Assembly: GCF_965248315.1 (NCBI RefSeq)
Contig: NZ_CBDFIX010000002.1
Span: 1,798,001 to 1,862,000 of the forward strand
DNA from: Ulvibacterium sp965248315
GTDB taxonomy: Bacteria; Bacteroidota; Bacteroidia; Flavobacteriales; Flavobacteriaceae
Direction of reading: 5' to 3'
DNA: 64,000 nucleotides
In this document: piece by piece, positions 52,026 through 62,634 of the stretch
How positions within the stretch are numbered: the first letter of the stretch is position 1
Layout: every line of letters starts with the position of its first letter
Notes under the pieces: generated by a model
The model's database searches: none
Told to the model about the DNA's origin: nothing
What the model saw: the letters and a program-made list of their open reading frames with translations, nothing else
Position numbers and translations under genes: made by a program

Positions 52026-53138
52026 GTGCCTTTGATAAAGCTTCACGATAAATATTTTAAACCTTTTTTGACCGAAAGTCAGATTACAGCAGCTATCCAG
52101 AAAATTGCTGATGAAGTTGCGGTAGACTATAAGGAGAAGACCCCTATTTTTGTAGGTGTCCTAAACGGTGCCTTCATGTTCGTTTCGGATTTCCTTAAGG
52201 CCTATGCCTATTCCTGTGAGGTTTCTTTCGTAAAATTGAGCTCCTACCAAGGGCTTACCTCAACTGGGATTGTGGAGACACTTTTAGATCCTCCCGAGAA
52301 CATAGAGGGCCGTAGTGTAATTATCCTAGAGGATATCATAGATTCCGGACGTACGTTGCAGCAATTGGTCCATTTGTTTTCCAATTCCAACGTGAAGGAA
52401 TTCAAAGTCGCAAGTCTTTTTTATAAATCCGAGGTATATAATGGAGAGTATTCAATAGACTACGTGGGCATTGAAATTCCGGATAGATTTATTGTGGGCT
52501 ATGGTTTGGATTACAAGGAACTGGGTCGAAACCTAAAAGAAGTATACCAATTAAACCAAAAGCATATGATCAACCTTGTATTGTTCGGGAAACCGGGTGC
52601 CGGAAAAGGAACTCAGGCCGAATTTCTAAAAGAAAAATACAATCTAAAGCATATCTCCACCGGGGATGTATTTCGCTACAACATTAAAAATGGAACGGAT
52701 TTGGGCAAGCTGGCAAAATCCTATATGGATCGAGGCGATTTGGTACCCGATGAAGTGACCATTAATATGCTGCGGGATGAGGTAGACAAAAATCCGGAAG
52801 CCAGTGGGTTCATTTTTGATGGTTTCCCAAGAACCAATGCCCAAGCCGAGGCCTTGGATAAGTTGTTGGAAACCAAGAATATGAAAATCAATGCCACTAT
52901 CGCTTTGGAGGCGGATGACGAAGTGCTTATTCAACGGCTATTGGAACGTGGTAAGGTAAGTGGCCGTTCGGACGATCAGGACGAGGCCAAAATTCGCAAC
53001 CGTTTTGAGGAATACAACCAAAAGACAGCTCCTTTAAAGGACTATTATGAGACCCAAGGCAAATTCCACAGTGTTAGTGGTATTGGGGCCATAGATGAAA
53101 TTACCATGCGCTTAGGGAAGGTGATAGAAGAACTTTAG
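52026..53138 (+). CDS. adk: Fused hypoxanthine phosphoribosyltransferase / adenylate kinase
   Basis: 370 residues. Residues 1-178 are HPRT (VLNGAFMFVSDF, SSYQGLTSTG, IILEDIIDSGRT PRPP loop). Residues 181-370 are adenylate kinase (P-loop GKPGAGKGTQ at 187-196, STGDVFR, DGFPRTNAQAEAL, RLLERGKVSGRSDD lid). No stop lies between them. Met181 at 52566 could start a free Adk of 190 residues. The start is GTG 52026 (TTG 52032 possible). Links purine salvage to AMP phosphorylation, opposite purK-purE. Confidence 0.93.
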   Translation: MPLIKLHDKYFKPFLTESQITAAIQKIADEVAVDYKEKTPIFVGVLNGAFMFVSDFLKAYAYSCEVSFVKLSSYQGLTSTGIVETLLDPPENIEGRSVIILEDIIDSGRTLQQLVHLFSNSNVKEFKVASLFYKSEVYNGEYSIDYVGIEIPDRFIVGYGLDYKELGRNLKEVYQLNQKHMINLVLFGKPGAGKGTQAEFLKEKYNLKHISTGDVFRYNIKNGTDLGKLAKSYMDRGDLVPDEVTINMLRDEVDKNPEASGFIFDGFPRTNAQAEALDKLLETKNMKINATIALEADDEVLIQRLLERGKVSGRSDDQDEAKIRNRFEEYNQKTAPLKDYYETQGKFHSVSGIGAIDEITMRLGKVIEEL

Positions 53139-53222
53139 GGCGTATTATGCTTCAAAAATTGATCCGAGAATCAATTTTCCGACCGCTCATGATTTTGGCA
53201 GTTTGATGTTTAATATGTTGGG

Positions 53223-53744
53223 ATGAATTTTGATCTTCAGCCGTTTTTGGAAAATGACTTGGTGACCATTAGACCGCTAAGAGGAGAAGATTTTGAAGAT
53301 TTGTTCAAAGTAGCATCCGACTCCTTGATATGGGAACAGCATCAAAACAAAGATCGTTATATTTTAAAGGAATTTAACCGGTTTTTTGAGGAATCCCTTA
53401 TATCCCAAGGCGCTTTGCTCATACAGGATGGGCAATCGAAAAACGTTGTGGGGAGTTCCAGGTTTAAGATAGTGGACGAAATTGATAGCGTTGTGGAAAT
53501 AGGATGGTCATTTTTAGCCAGGCATTATTGGGGCGGCCTTTACAATCGGGAGGTTAAGAAGTTAATGGTGAACTATGCCCTAAAGTCCTGCGGACATGTT
53601 GTTTTTTATGTCCACCCAAAGAATTTTCGTTCTCAAAGAGCACTTGAAAAAATTGGGGCCAAAAGATTAAACGAAACTGAAAGGCCTTGGGTATTACCTG
53701 AAGAAGAAGGGATTACCTATGTGATTTCGAGCCCACTTAAATAA
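53223..53744 (+). CDS. GNAT N-acetyltransferase
   Basis: 173 residues. RimJ/RimL-like: TIRPLRGEDFEDLFKVAS, IGWSFLARHYWGGLYNREVKKLM, and HPKNFRSQRALEKIGAKRLNE. Acceptor unknown. Stands between adk and obg on the same strand. Confidence 0.85.
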   Translation: MNFDLQPFLENDLVTIRPLRGEDFEDLFKVASDSLIWEQHQNKDRYILKEFNRFFEESLISQGALLIQDGQSKNVVGSSRFKIVDEIDSVVEIGWSFLARHYWGGLYNREVKKLMVNYALKSCGHVVFYVHPKNFRSQRALEKIGAKRLNETERPWVLPEEEGITYVISSPLK

Positions 53745-53794
53745 ATAGGGCTTACCTAAAGGATGCCGATTTAGGCGATTATGAAATTAGATTT

Positions 53795-54796
53795 ATGACC
53801 GAAGGTAATTTTGTAGACTACGTAAAAATTCACCTAGCCTCGGGTAAGGGAGGCCAGGGATCTACGCATCTTCGGCGCGAAAAATTTGTGGCCAAAGGCG
53901 GGCCGGATGGAGGTGATGGTGGTCGTGGGGGCCATATTATCATTCGGGGGAATACCAATTTATGGACATTGGTTCATTATAAGTTCAAAAGACATTTTAA
54001 GGCCGGCCACGGGGGGCATGGTGGTAAGCAGACCAGCACTGGTGCCAATGGGGAGGATATCATATTGGAAGTGCCCTTGGGTACGGTTGTCCGGGATACG
54101 GAGACCAATGCCATTCTTTTTGAGATTACGGACGAGGGAGAAGAAAAAATTGTATTGAAAGGGGGCAAAGGCGGTTTGGGCAATTCCCATTTTAAAAGTA
54201 GCACCAATCAAACACCCAGATATGCCCAACCTGGATTACCCGGGCAGGAAAAACAGATAACTTTGGAATTAAAGGTATTGGCCGATGTAGGTTTGGTTGG
54301 CTTCCCCAATGCCGGAAAATCTACCTTGCTTTCGGTCGTTACTTCTGCAAAGCCCAAGATAGCGGATTATGAATTTACGACTCTAAAACCCAATCTCGGG
54401 ATTGTGAAGCATAGAGATTTCCAGAGTTTTGTAATGGCCGATATTCCTGGAATCATTGAGGGAGCTGCCGAAGGCAAGGGCCTTGGCCATTACTTTTTGC
54501 GACATATAGAACGGAATGCCACCTTACTTTTTTTGATTCCGGCGGATAGTAAGGATATCAGCAAGGAATATGAAATTTTACTGGATGAACTAAGACGTTA
54601 CAATCCGGAACTACTGGATAAACAGCGTCTGTTGGCCATATCAAAAAGTGATTTATTGGACGAGGAACTGATGGAAATGATGCGTATGGAACTGGACAAG
54701 GATTTTAAGGAAATACCCTACTTATTCATTTCTTCCATAGCGCAGCTGGGTATGCAAGAGTTAAAGGATAGGCTTTGGACCATGCTCAACGGTTAA
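53795..54796 (+). CDS. obgE: GTPase Obg/CgtA
   Basis: 333 residues. Glycine-rich Obg fold (SGKGGQGSTHLRREKF, GPDGGDGGRGG) and G domain with GFPNAGKST, DIPGIIEG and SKSD. No C-terminal OCT domain, usual in Bacteroidota. Ribosome assembly and stringent control. Confidence 0.95.
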   Translation: MTEGNFVDYVKIHLASGKGGQGSTHLRREKFVAKGGPDGGDGGRGGHIIIRGNTNLWTLVHYKFKRHFKAGHGGHGGKQTSTGANGEDIILEVPLGTVVRDTETNAILFEITDEGEEKIVLKGGKGGLGNSHFKSSTNQTPRYAQPGLPGQEKQITLELKVLADVGLVGFPNAGKSTLLSVVTSAKPKIADYEFTTLKPNLGIVKHRDFQSFVMADIPGIIEGAAEGKGLGHYFLRHIERNATLLFLIPADSKDISKEYEILLDELRRYNPELLDKQRLLAISKSDLLDEELMEMMRMELDKDFKEIPYLFISSIAQLGMQELKDRLWTMLNG

Positions 54797-54858
54797 TCGA
54801 ATACAGTACCGAATACTAAAGTGTTATTTCTTTTTTCAGTATTTTTAAGGAAAGTAAG

Positions 54859-55389
54859 ATGATGAAAATAACAGGATACATTCTTCTTGTACTTCTTTTG
54901 GGTTCTTGCAATGCTATTCGGGTCAACTATGATTATGACAAGGCCACTGATTTTTCCAACTATACTACCTTCAATTATTATTCGGACATGGATACTGGGC
55001 TTAGTGAATTGGATAATAAAAGACTATTTCGAGTATTGGATATTGCCCTAAAATCCAAAGGTTTAGTCTTTTCCGAGGAACCTGATTTTTTGATCAATAT
55101 CCAGAGCAATACATTCCAAACTCCCCGCAATAGCAATGTGGGTTTAGGAGTGGGCGGTGGCGGTGGAAACGTTGGTGGCGGTGTTTCCATAGGCATCCCG
55201 GTAGGTAGGCCCAACCTGGAACGTCAGATTCAATTTGACTTTGTTGATAATCAAAAGGATATGCTCTTTTGGCAAGCAGTCAGTGAAAGTTCCTTCAAGG
55301 AAGATGCATCCCCCTTGGAGCGCGAGCAAAAGCTAAAAGAAATTGTGGAGAAAGTGCTATCCAAATACCCACCGAAAATAAGAAAATAA
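54859..55389 (+). CDS. DUF4136 lipoprotein
   Basis: 176 residues. Lipobox LLGSC, then DYDKATDFSNYTTFNYY, the family start. A glycine-rich stretch (GLGVGGGGGNVGGG) and KEIVEKVLSKYPPK at the end. Start at 54859 or the next ATG. Function unknown. Confidence 0.85.
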   Translation: MMKITGYILLVLLLGSCNAIRVNYDYDKATDFSNYTTFNYYSDMDTGLSELDNKRLFRVLDIALKSKGLVFSEEPDFLINIQSNTFQTPRNSNVGLGVGGGGGNVGGGVSIGIPVGRPNLERQIQFDFVDNQKDMLFWQAVSESSFKEDASPLEREQKLKEIVEKVLSKYPPKIRK

Positions 55390-55438
55390 AGAATCAAACC
55401 TTTTATAAAGCTCTTTTTTGCATTTGCTTTCTTAAAGC

Positions 55439-58400
55439 CTATTGTCCATTACTTACCAAGACTCGAACTCCTTCGCTATGACTACTGAATTCCGGGGCAT
55501 ACATACTTTGAATTGTAGTTATGCCATTACTGAAATCTCCGGCATTGTTGACCCGAAGATCATACTCAAAGACATATACGCCTTTGGGCAAATAGTCAAA
55601 GAAAAAATTAGTACTGGCATCCTTGGTACTTTCATAATAACCCAGTCCATCCTGCAATTTGTAACTGGAAAGCACATTGACGGGTTCAAAACCCGCCGCC
55701 CGCATATCTTTCATATGAATGAATTCCATATCCCTATCGGCCCGGAGTTCAATACGTACCCGTACCAGGTCCCCCACTTTCAAATCAGTGGTTTGGGTTA
55801 TCGCTGAAATTTCTTCGCCGGTATCCGTATTCTTTTTAAGGAAGAGTGTCTTTTTGAGTCGTAATGGGGTTTCCACAGAAGTAATTTTATCCAAATCCTC
55901 AAAATATTGCCAATATAATCCACCCCAAGCAATGCCCTGCCCCTTTTTCTTGAGTACAACATTTGCCATTTTGGATTCAATTTCCTTGCCGCTCCAAGAA
56001 GTTTTGTAATACCCGGTTCCTGCTTCCAACTTTACATTTTCAAGTTGGGAGGGATCTATCTTTTCCTTTCCTACAACCACATCTACCGTTTCGGTAACCG
56101 AAAGCCAATCGCTTCCCTGCAACAAAAGTGCATAGACTGCTTCTGTAGTTGCTTTTGTAGTTTCCCATTGGTTGGTCTTCTTATGTTTTAACAACCACAC
56201 TTTTAAATGGTCCACTGCCTTGAAATCGTTTTCTATTTCTGAAAACGCCTCTATCATTAAGGCTTGCGTTTCTATGGGAGCTTTGTGCCAATGCCAAGAG
56301 GAGGTATTTTCCTTCCAGTACATGCCTAGCTCCTCATTGGAGATACTGTTCTCCCTCAAGGACTTTAAAATTTTGTTGGCCGTAATCTTATCATTCATAC
56401 GAAAAAGGGCCAAGGCCAGCATCCCTTTAGAGTACAATCCTTTTTTTGTCCAAAACTTTTGTGCTTGCTCCTGATAGTATGCCAAAATTTCATCCACCTT
56501 TTTGGTGGCCTTAATGTTCTTGAAAAAACTACGCATGTAGAGGTAATGGATTTGCATTTGGCTTAAATGATCATCTTTTAGGTTCTTCGCATACTTTTTC
56601 ATCTGCTCATATTCCTTGAGAAATTCAGTATCGAGATAACGAATGGCGTTTTGAAGCATTTGGTGGGTACCATCATCCCCATCGGTAACTTTCAAATGTT
56701 TCAAATGGCCTAATCCCGTAATGATGTGCTGTGTGATATACCGGTTGGCCCGTCCCCCATTGAACCATGCCCAAGCCCCGGAAGACATTTGGTTCTGTTG
56801 AAGTTTGCCCAAGGAATTGGCCCGCTCGTTCCGCATAGTGTTAAGATCGAATAACAGGGCAATCCGCTTTTTTTGTTCCGTCTCCGATTGAGCATCCCGT
56901 AACCATGGGGTTTCCTCTATTAAAAGTGATTTTAGCTCCGGGTTCTTTTCCAAATTGCTTAGGAGTGCATCGGAATTCCGCCACTGATTAAATACCTCCT
57001 GTATCCTTGGATTGTTATGGGCAATATGGTTGGCCAAGGTATTGGCATAATACTTTGCAAAGATTTGCTCGTTACACTCATGGGGATACTCCAGGAGATA
57101 GGGTAGGGCCTGTACCGCATACCAGGCCGGGTTGGAGGTGATTTCCAAAATCAGTTTATGGTTGCTAAGCGTGGTAGAGGTATTGTCTCTTAACTTATCC
57201 AAAACAAATGTTTTAGTCTGATTACCATTGACCCACATCGGCAAGGTTTCCGTTACCAAAATCCGATTGGTCAAAACGGGAAGTACATTTTGTTCCCCAT
57301 CGCTAAAATCTCCTGCTTTGGTAAGTACGGTGTACTGTACGGCCTGTGTGCCTTCAGGAATCTTTAATCGCCACGAGACTTGGGTATTGCCCAATGAATC
57401 AACGGAAAATCCCTTTTTTTCTGATCGGACGGACATCTCTTCGGAAGAGGAAGAAATCAAAATTAATTTTTTTGTAATGTCCTCACCTGTAAGGGCATCG
57501 GCCAATTGTAACTTAGCTTGGCCGGAAAGTTTTTTATTGGTAAGATTGGCAATCTTGGTACTCAGGGTAATTTCATCGCCCTCGCGTAAAAAACGAGGAG
57601 CATTGGGAATAACCATAAGCTCCTTTTGGGTTACCGATTCCATGGACCTGTATGCACTTTGCAAATTCTTGTCATAGGCCAATAACTGTAATTTCCAAGT
57701 AGTCAAAGCTTCTGATGTGGTGAAACTAAAGGATACATTGCCTTCTTTGTCCGTGTGTAGCTGCGGAAAGAAAAATGCAGTTTCATTAAGATTTTTGCGA
57801 ATGGGAACAGTGCTAAAATCCTCCTCTTTTTGCTCACGTTGACTGTCCTCTGGTGCTTTGTCAAATTCCGCAATCCCGGCGACATTTCCTGTAAGGCCAT
57901 TTTGAACCACAACCATTTCCTCCAGCTCGGAACTATCTTCCAGAATTTCCACTGGGGCTGATGAAGGAGGCCCAGATTTTCGGACCAAACCACTGGCATA
58001 TCCACGGATTCCTGGCCCAACTCCAAAATGAAACCCAAACCAATCAAAAGTATCATAATACTGAGGCTGGTAATTGTATCCATTGGAAAAAGCGTTGTAT
58101 ACCCGGAAACCTTCTATTCCAAAACTTCTATAGGCGTTACTATAGATATCTGAATAGTAGTTAGGTCGGTAATCAAAACCGGTGTTCCAAGAGTGTCCTC
58201 GAAAAGCATCCAAAGAAGCATCGTACATGCTAGCCAAAAGTTCTGCGGCTACTTTATCGCCCTTTGGACCTTTTATTTTGAAGGTCCAGGTTTCCTCTGT
58301 ATTCGGTTTGAGTTTATCCCGAAAAGTCACCGTTTCGATTTCTAGATCAGTCTTGGGATAAGGTACGGGAACCATTAAGGAGCCTGAGGTAAAGGCATTG

Positions 58401-61400
58401 AATGCCGAAAAACTATAATTTATGGCAAAACCACCCAAATCAGCTTCCGTTATCGGAATGGTAAAGCTTTCTGTATTTTTATTCAATCGAATGATTCGGG
58501 TATCTACGATTTTTCGATTTTTTTCCACGGTTACGTTTACCCAAAGGTTTTTGGCCGCTGAGGCTAAGGCGACTTTTGCCCTATCACCAGGGAGATATAC
58601 GGATTTATCTAGCCTTATATCAAACAATGGGTTGTCAGCCAAAGTCGCGTCTTTTTCGCTAAAGAGTGTTGTAACGGTTTTGGCCTCTACCTCTTGTCCG
58701 AATTTGTCCTGGGTTTTGAGTTCCAAAATGTATTTCCCCGATTCCCATTTTTTCGAAGCGTTAAAGAGGATTTCAGTAGATTTTTCTGTATCAAAACTAG
58801 ACTCCCACACCAATTTTCCTTTTGCCCAAGTCGTAAAATCATGTTCATTGGTATAGGCATCATGTGGGAAAAGTTTCTTAAAACTGGCCTTGTCCCAATT
58901 TTGATAGTCAGGTGCGGCCCAAGGCCGATTGCGCAGAATATGTTTAGGGCCCCGTAACTTGTACATTTTAAGAGTCCCCTTGGCACCAACGGCTTGACCG
59001 TTTAAATTAGTTGTAGTTACTTCAATTTTATGGTCTTTTGCATTTTTATTCAGTCTATCTTGGGCCCTGACTTCGGCGTTGAGGCTGTGGTAACCCACAC
59101 GGACGATATGGGTCGCCGTGTGCGTCTCACCATTAATATCCGTTACGTCTGCGATAATTTCATAACTGAAGGTTGGGAGATGTTCTTTTCCAATGCTATT
59201 ATCCGGGATTGCCTTGAAATGGATGGTATAGTTCCCTGAAGCATCGGTAACGGTGTTGCCGTATGCAATTTCTTGTTCAGATCTATTAACAGAGGGCCTG
59301 CTCCAATAATACCATCTTGGAAAATACACAACTCGACGTACGGTATAGGCCACTTGGGCATCGGTAATGGCACTACCTGCATATGCAGTGGCCGTACCCT
59401 TCACCGTAATACTATCATTAACCTTATAGATTTCCGTTACCGGTTCAAGGGAGGTTTGGAATTTAGGTCGCTTATACTCCTCCACGGAAAAGTCCGCAGT
59501 TCCATTGATTTGGATGGTTTTTGAGCTTACCCCCAATGAAAAATTTCCGGTAAGTCCGGTTACTGGCAATATGAATTTTCCGGAAAACGAACCATATTCA
59601 TTGGTTGTTACCTCTAATTCAGCCACTTCCTGATAATTCACATCCCTTAAGCTTACCGTTGCCGAAATATTGGGCAAGATTTTGGACACATCGTTTTCTC
59701 TCGAAACCGTTATTCCTTTAAAATATAATGTTTGCCCTGGTCTATAGATACTTCTATCGGTAAATAAAAAAGCGGAATTATCAATGGACTGGTTAATCTG
59801 TGGATTTGATTTTGAGCCGATATAATACTCCCCAAAATAGGCGGTATCTTCATTATAAATCGCCTTTATACCTGTTGAGGTCCATCGTTTAGTGCCAAGT
59901 GGAATCCGTATAAAACCCTTGTCATTGGTTGTAAATGTTTTGGATAAAAACTTACGATCGTAGTTTTCTTGATATGTAAATTGCAACGTAGCGTTTTCCA
60001 GGGGTTTTCCACCGTTTCGGTCAATGAGTTGAAACTGATGGTATTCCGAGGTTTGGGTCTCTACCAAGGCTAAATTCGTCACCTGGACCTTGGCATAGGC
60101 GAACGTTTTGTTTATATCTCCCTTGGGAACAGCCAAAATAATGTATTGTCCATTGCCCAATTTAGGCATCAAAACTTCAATACCATGCCGTTGGAAATCA
60201 TTTTCATTTTTCAATGGTGCCTCCCATTGTTCGATGGCGGACAATTTTTTGATAAAGTCCAGTTGTTTGGATTCCGGGTACAGCTTGGTCAATTGCTTCA
60301 TATCATTTTTTGAAGCTCTATAGGCTACAAACTGAAGTTGGTTAAGGTTTTTGTAGCTGACCAATATTCGGGAGGGAGAATCTATGGGAACATGTTGTTC
60401 TATAGTTAATTGCAGGCTTTTGGAAAGAATTTCCGATTGTAGGGCCCTACACTTTTCGGCACCCCTGCTTTCGGGAAATTGTGCAATGACCGATTCACAG
60501 AGCGTCAGTGCTTCTTTTAACTTCCACCGATGTTCTTCCTTGGTATTGGGTTGGTATGAGTTCCCCCATTGGTAGTATAACTGGGCGATTTCATATCGAT
60601 ACAAGCCGGATACTTCATGATGGCTTAAGTTTTCAGCTGAGTTTTGGAGAATATCAAGATAGGCCGTATCCTTATCTGCGAAAAGCGCATTTTGATGAAT
60701 AAATCGTAATCGTTCAATATCCACATCTACCAAGGCCTCCAATCGAACATTCGGAAAATGAAATTCCACAAGTTCTTGATAGATTTTCAAGGCTTTGGAT
60801 TGCAGGGAAGTCTTGTCGGTAAAATCAATGGATAGCTGTGTAAATTGATAAGCCTCGCAAAGTAACTTTGGGTCGTCTATTTCAAATTTGTCCGCTGGTC
60901 TTGTAATGCTGTTTTCTGAGACCTTATAGAACTCAAGAGCGTTATGTGCCAATAGGTCGAATAACGTTGGGCGATAGATTTCAGAACCTTTCTGCTTGGT
61001 CAGGATTTCTTGGAATTCATCCACATGTAAGGTCTGCAGTTCTGATGAATTTTCCAACGAGGCAGCAAAATGTATATTTATTTCTTCAAAAAGCGTGGTT
61101 AAGTCCCATGTCCGAAAGTCTGTACTGTCTACTTTGGTCGCCGTTTTTGTACGATTGTAGAATTGATAGCGATTCTGTTGAAAATACTGCCAATACAGAT
61201 TTCCCAAGTAACTTTCCAATACATTTTTGGTAGGGAACTCCGTCTTTTGGATTTCGGACATAAAATCGCTTACAATCTTCAGCTGTGCGTCCTCTTCCAA
61301 TGTTAGGGCGTATTTGGAGGTATATAACAACGCCTTGACTATTTGAGGCGAGCTACCTTCTCTCTTTGCTTTTTCGGAGATGGATTGAACAATCTTCAAG

Positions 61401-61528
61401 GCCGATTTGGTCAATGCCTCATTTTCCAATTTTTCCACTTGCTTCCAAAGTGCTTCGTAAGAAGTGCCCTTTTGCGCATTTGCCATTGAAAATAGAAGTA
61501 TTGTAAAAGGTATTACTAGATATCTCAT
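55439..61528 (-). CDS. Alpha-2-macroglobulin family protein
   Basis: 2029 residues. Signal peptide (ILLFSMANAQ), helical N-terminal part (TPR-like, to ~370), MG domains (YRPGQTLYFKG, KSVYLPGDRAKVAL), bait/A2M region (NETAFFFPQLHTDKEGNVSFSFTTSEALTTWKL) and thioester domain with PHECNEQI near residue 1485: the C-X-E-Q thioester is kept. Near 1205 is SELEEMVVVQNG, like a SusC/TonB linker. A protease-trapping or surface-defence protein. Stands alone. Confidence 0.9.
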   Translation of the reverse strand: MRYLVIPFTILLFSMANAQKGTSYEALWKQVEKLENEALTKSALKIVQSISEKAKREGSSPQIVKALLYTSKYALTLEEDAQLKIVSDFMSEIQKTEFPTKNVLESYLGNLYWQYFQQNRYQFYNRTKTATKVDSTDFRTWDLTTLFEEINIHFAASLENSSELQTLHVDEFQEILTKQKGSEIYRPTLFDLLAHNALEFYKVSENSITRPADKFEIDDPKLLCEAYQFTQLSIDFTDKTSLQSKALKIYQELVEFHFPNVRLEALVDVDIERLRFIHQNALFADKDTAYLDILQNSAENLSHHEVSGLYRYEIAQLYYQWGNSYQPNTKEEHRWKLKEALTLCESVIAQFPESRGAEKCRALQSEILSKSLQLTIEQHVPIDSPSRILVSYKNLNQLQFVAYRASKNDMKQLTKLYPESKQLDFIKKLSAIEQWEAPLKNENDFQRHGIEVLMPKLGNGQYIILAVPKGDINKTFAYAKVQVTNLALVETQTSEYHQFQLIDRNGGKPLENATLQFTYQENYDRKFLSKTFTTNDKGFIRIPLGTKRWTSTGIKAIYNEDTAYFGEYYIGSKSNPQINQSIDNSAFLFTDRSIYRPGQTLYFKGITVSRENDVSKILPNISATVSLRDVNYQEVAELEVTTNEYGSFSGKFILPVTGLTGNFSLGVSSKTIQINGTADFSVEEYKRPKFQTSLEPVTEIYKVNDSITVKGTATAYAGSAITDAQVAYTVRRVVYFPRWYYWSRPSVNRSEQEIAYGNTVTDASGNYTIHFKAIPDNSIGKEHLPTFSYEIIADVTDINGETHTATHIVRVGYHSLNAEVRAQDRLNKNAKDHKIEVTTTNLNGQAVGAKGTLKMYKLRGPKHILRNRPWAAPDYQNWDKASFKKLFPHDAYTNEHDFTTWAKGKLVWESSFDTEKSTEILFNASKKWESGKYILELKTQDKFGQEVEAKTVTTLFSEKDATLADNPLFDIRLDKSVYLPGDRAKVALASAAKNLWVNVTVEKNRKIVDTRIIRLNKNTESFTIPITEADLGGFAINYSFSAFNAFTSGSLMVPVPYPKTDLEIETVTFRDKLKPNTEETWTFKIKGPKGDKVAAELLASMYDASLDAFRGHSWNTGFDYRPNYYSDIYSNAYRSFGIEGFRVYNAFSNGYNYQPQYYDTFDWFGFHFGVGPGIRGYASGLVRKSGPPSSAPVEILEDSSELEEMVVVQNGLTGNVAGIAEFDKAPEDSQREQKEEDFSTVPIRKNLNETAFFFPQLHTDKEGNVSFSFTTSEALTTWKLQLLAYDKNLQSAYRSMESVTQKELMVIPNAPRFLREGDEITLSTKIANLTNKKLSGQAKLQLADALTGEDITKKLILISSSSEEMSVRSEKKGFSVDSLGNTQVSWRLKIPEGTQAVQYTVLTKAGDFSDGEQNVLPVLTNRILVTETLPMWVNGNQTKTFVLDKLRDNTSTTLSNHKLILEITSNPAWYAVQALPYLLEYPHECNEQIFAKYYANTLANHIAHNNPRIQEVFNQWRNSDALLSNLEKNPELKSLLIEETPWLRDAQSETEQKKRIALLFDLNTMRNERANSLGKLQQNQMSSGAWAWFNGGRANRYITQHIITGLGHLKHLKVTDGDDGTHQMLQNAIRYLDTEFLKEYEQMKKYAKNLKDDHLSQMQIHYLYMRSFFKNIKATKKVDEILAYYQEQAQKFWTKKGLYSKGMLALALFRMNDKITANKILKSLRENSISNEELGMYWKENTSSWHWHKAPIETQALMIEAFSEIENDFKAVDHLKVWLLKHKKTNQWETTKATTEAVYALLLQGSDWLSVTETVDVVVGKEKIDPSQLENVKLEAGTGYYKTSWSGKEIESKMANVVLKKKGQGIAWGGLYWQYFEDLDKITSVETPLRLKKTLFLKKNTDTGEEISAITQTTDLKVGDLVRVRIELRADRDMEFIHMKDMRAAGFEPVNVLSSYKLQDGLGYYESTKDASTNFFFDYLPKGVYVFEYDLRVNNAGDFSNGITTIQSMYAPEFSSHSEGVRVLVSNGQ

Positions 61529-61746
61529 TTTAAAATGTATTCCGTCTCATCATGGGACCAACATGTTTTAGGTCACCTGAGATAAAATTACGCAACAAAA
61601 GTGAGCAAAACCTGTGCCATTGGAAAGTTTAAATGAGGGAACGTCGTTTTTGGATGAGTTTGAATAACCACTTTGCAACTTAAATAACATCAAAAGATTA
61701 AGGGATAGAAAAAACCAACGACAAAACATCAAAGTTTCGGTTTTCC

Positions 61747-62634
61747 ATGAAACACTTTCTTTTTCTATCGGTTTTTGTACAATCGTTCGTATGTCTAGCA
61801 CAATACACAGACCCTGATGTAGATCAACTCATTAATGAAAAGGAGTATGCCAAAGCCGAGGCTAAGCTTTTAAGACAACTTCGCCTTACTTCGGACAAGA
61901 GCATAAAGGATAAATTAGGGGAAGTTTATGGTTATCAGGGCAAATGGGACGAGGCCATTGCCATTTACAAAAAACTTACGGCTGCCTACCCCCAAGCCGC
62001 GGATTATGCTTTTAAGTATGGTGGTGTTTTGGCGAGAAAGGCCCAGGGCAGTAATAAAATTGTGGCCCTTGGACTAGTGGGCAAAATAAAGGAAAATTTA
62101 AAAAGGGCCGCATTCCTAAATCCTAAGTCGATCGGGATGCAGTGGGCTTTGGTGGATCTCTATATCACCTTGCCCGGTATTTTGGGGGGTAGTACGTCTA
62201 AAGCCTTTGACCATGCAAAAGAATTAAAATCCATATCTCCTATTGATGGCTATTTGGCCATGGGTTACATTCATGAGTATGATCGGGACCCCAAAAAAGC
62301 AAAGGACAATTATTTATATGCCTTAAGGCTTTTGGACGATTTGGGGAATATAGAACGAAACCAACTACATTATCAAATAGGAAAGGTCTGCGGGGAGTAT
62401 GGTGTTAAATTGGGCCAAGGTCTGTACCACATGGGGCAATATATCAAAAACTATACGCCTTTGGACGGTGTACCTTTAAAATGGGCCTATTTTAGGATGG
62501 CAAAACTTTATAGAAAAAAGAAGGACAAACCTAATGCTGAAAAATGGATTGCCAAAGCACTAAGTATAGATGATACATTGAAACCCGCTTTGGAAGAGCA
62601 AAAGGTTATCAATACGATGGATATGGGGTCATAG
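61747..62634 (+). CDS. TPR-repeat exported protein
   Basis: 295 residues. Signal peptide (FLSVFVQSFVCLAQ) and several TPR helices (YAKAEAKLLRQLR, WDEAIAIYKKLTAAYP, AKDNYLYALRLLDDLG, PNAEKWIAKALSID). Function unknown. Overlaps the converging SDR by six bases. Confidence 0.85.
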   Translation: MKHFLFLSVFVQSFVCLAQYTDPDVDQLINEKEYAKAEAKLLRQLRLTSDKSIKDKLGEVYGYQGKWDEAIAIYKKLTAAYPQAADYAFKYGGVLARKAQGSNKIVALGLVGKIKENLKRAAFLNPKSIGMQWALVDLYITLPGILGGSTSKAFDHAKELKSISPIDGYLAMGYIHEYDRDPKKAKDNYLYALRLLDDLGNIERNQLHYQIGKVCGEYGVKLGQGLYHMGQYIKNYTPLDGVPLKWAYFRMAKLYRKKKDKPNAEKWIAKALSIDDTLKPALEEQKVINTMDMGS

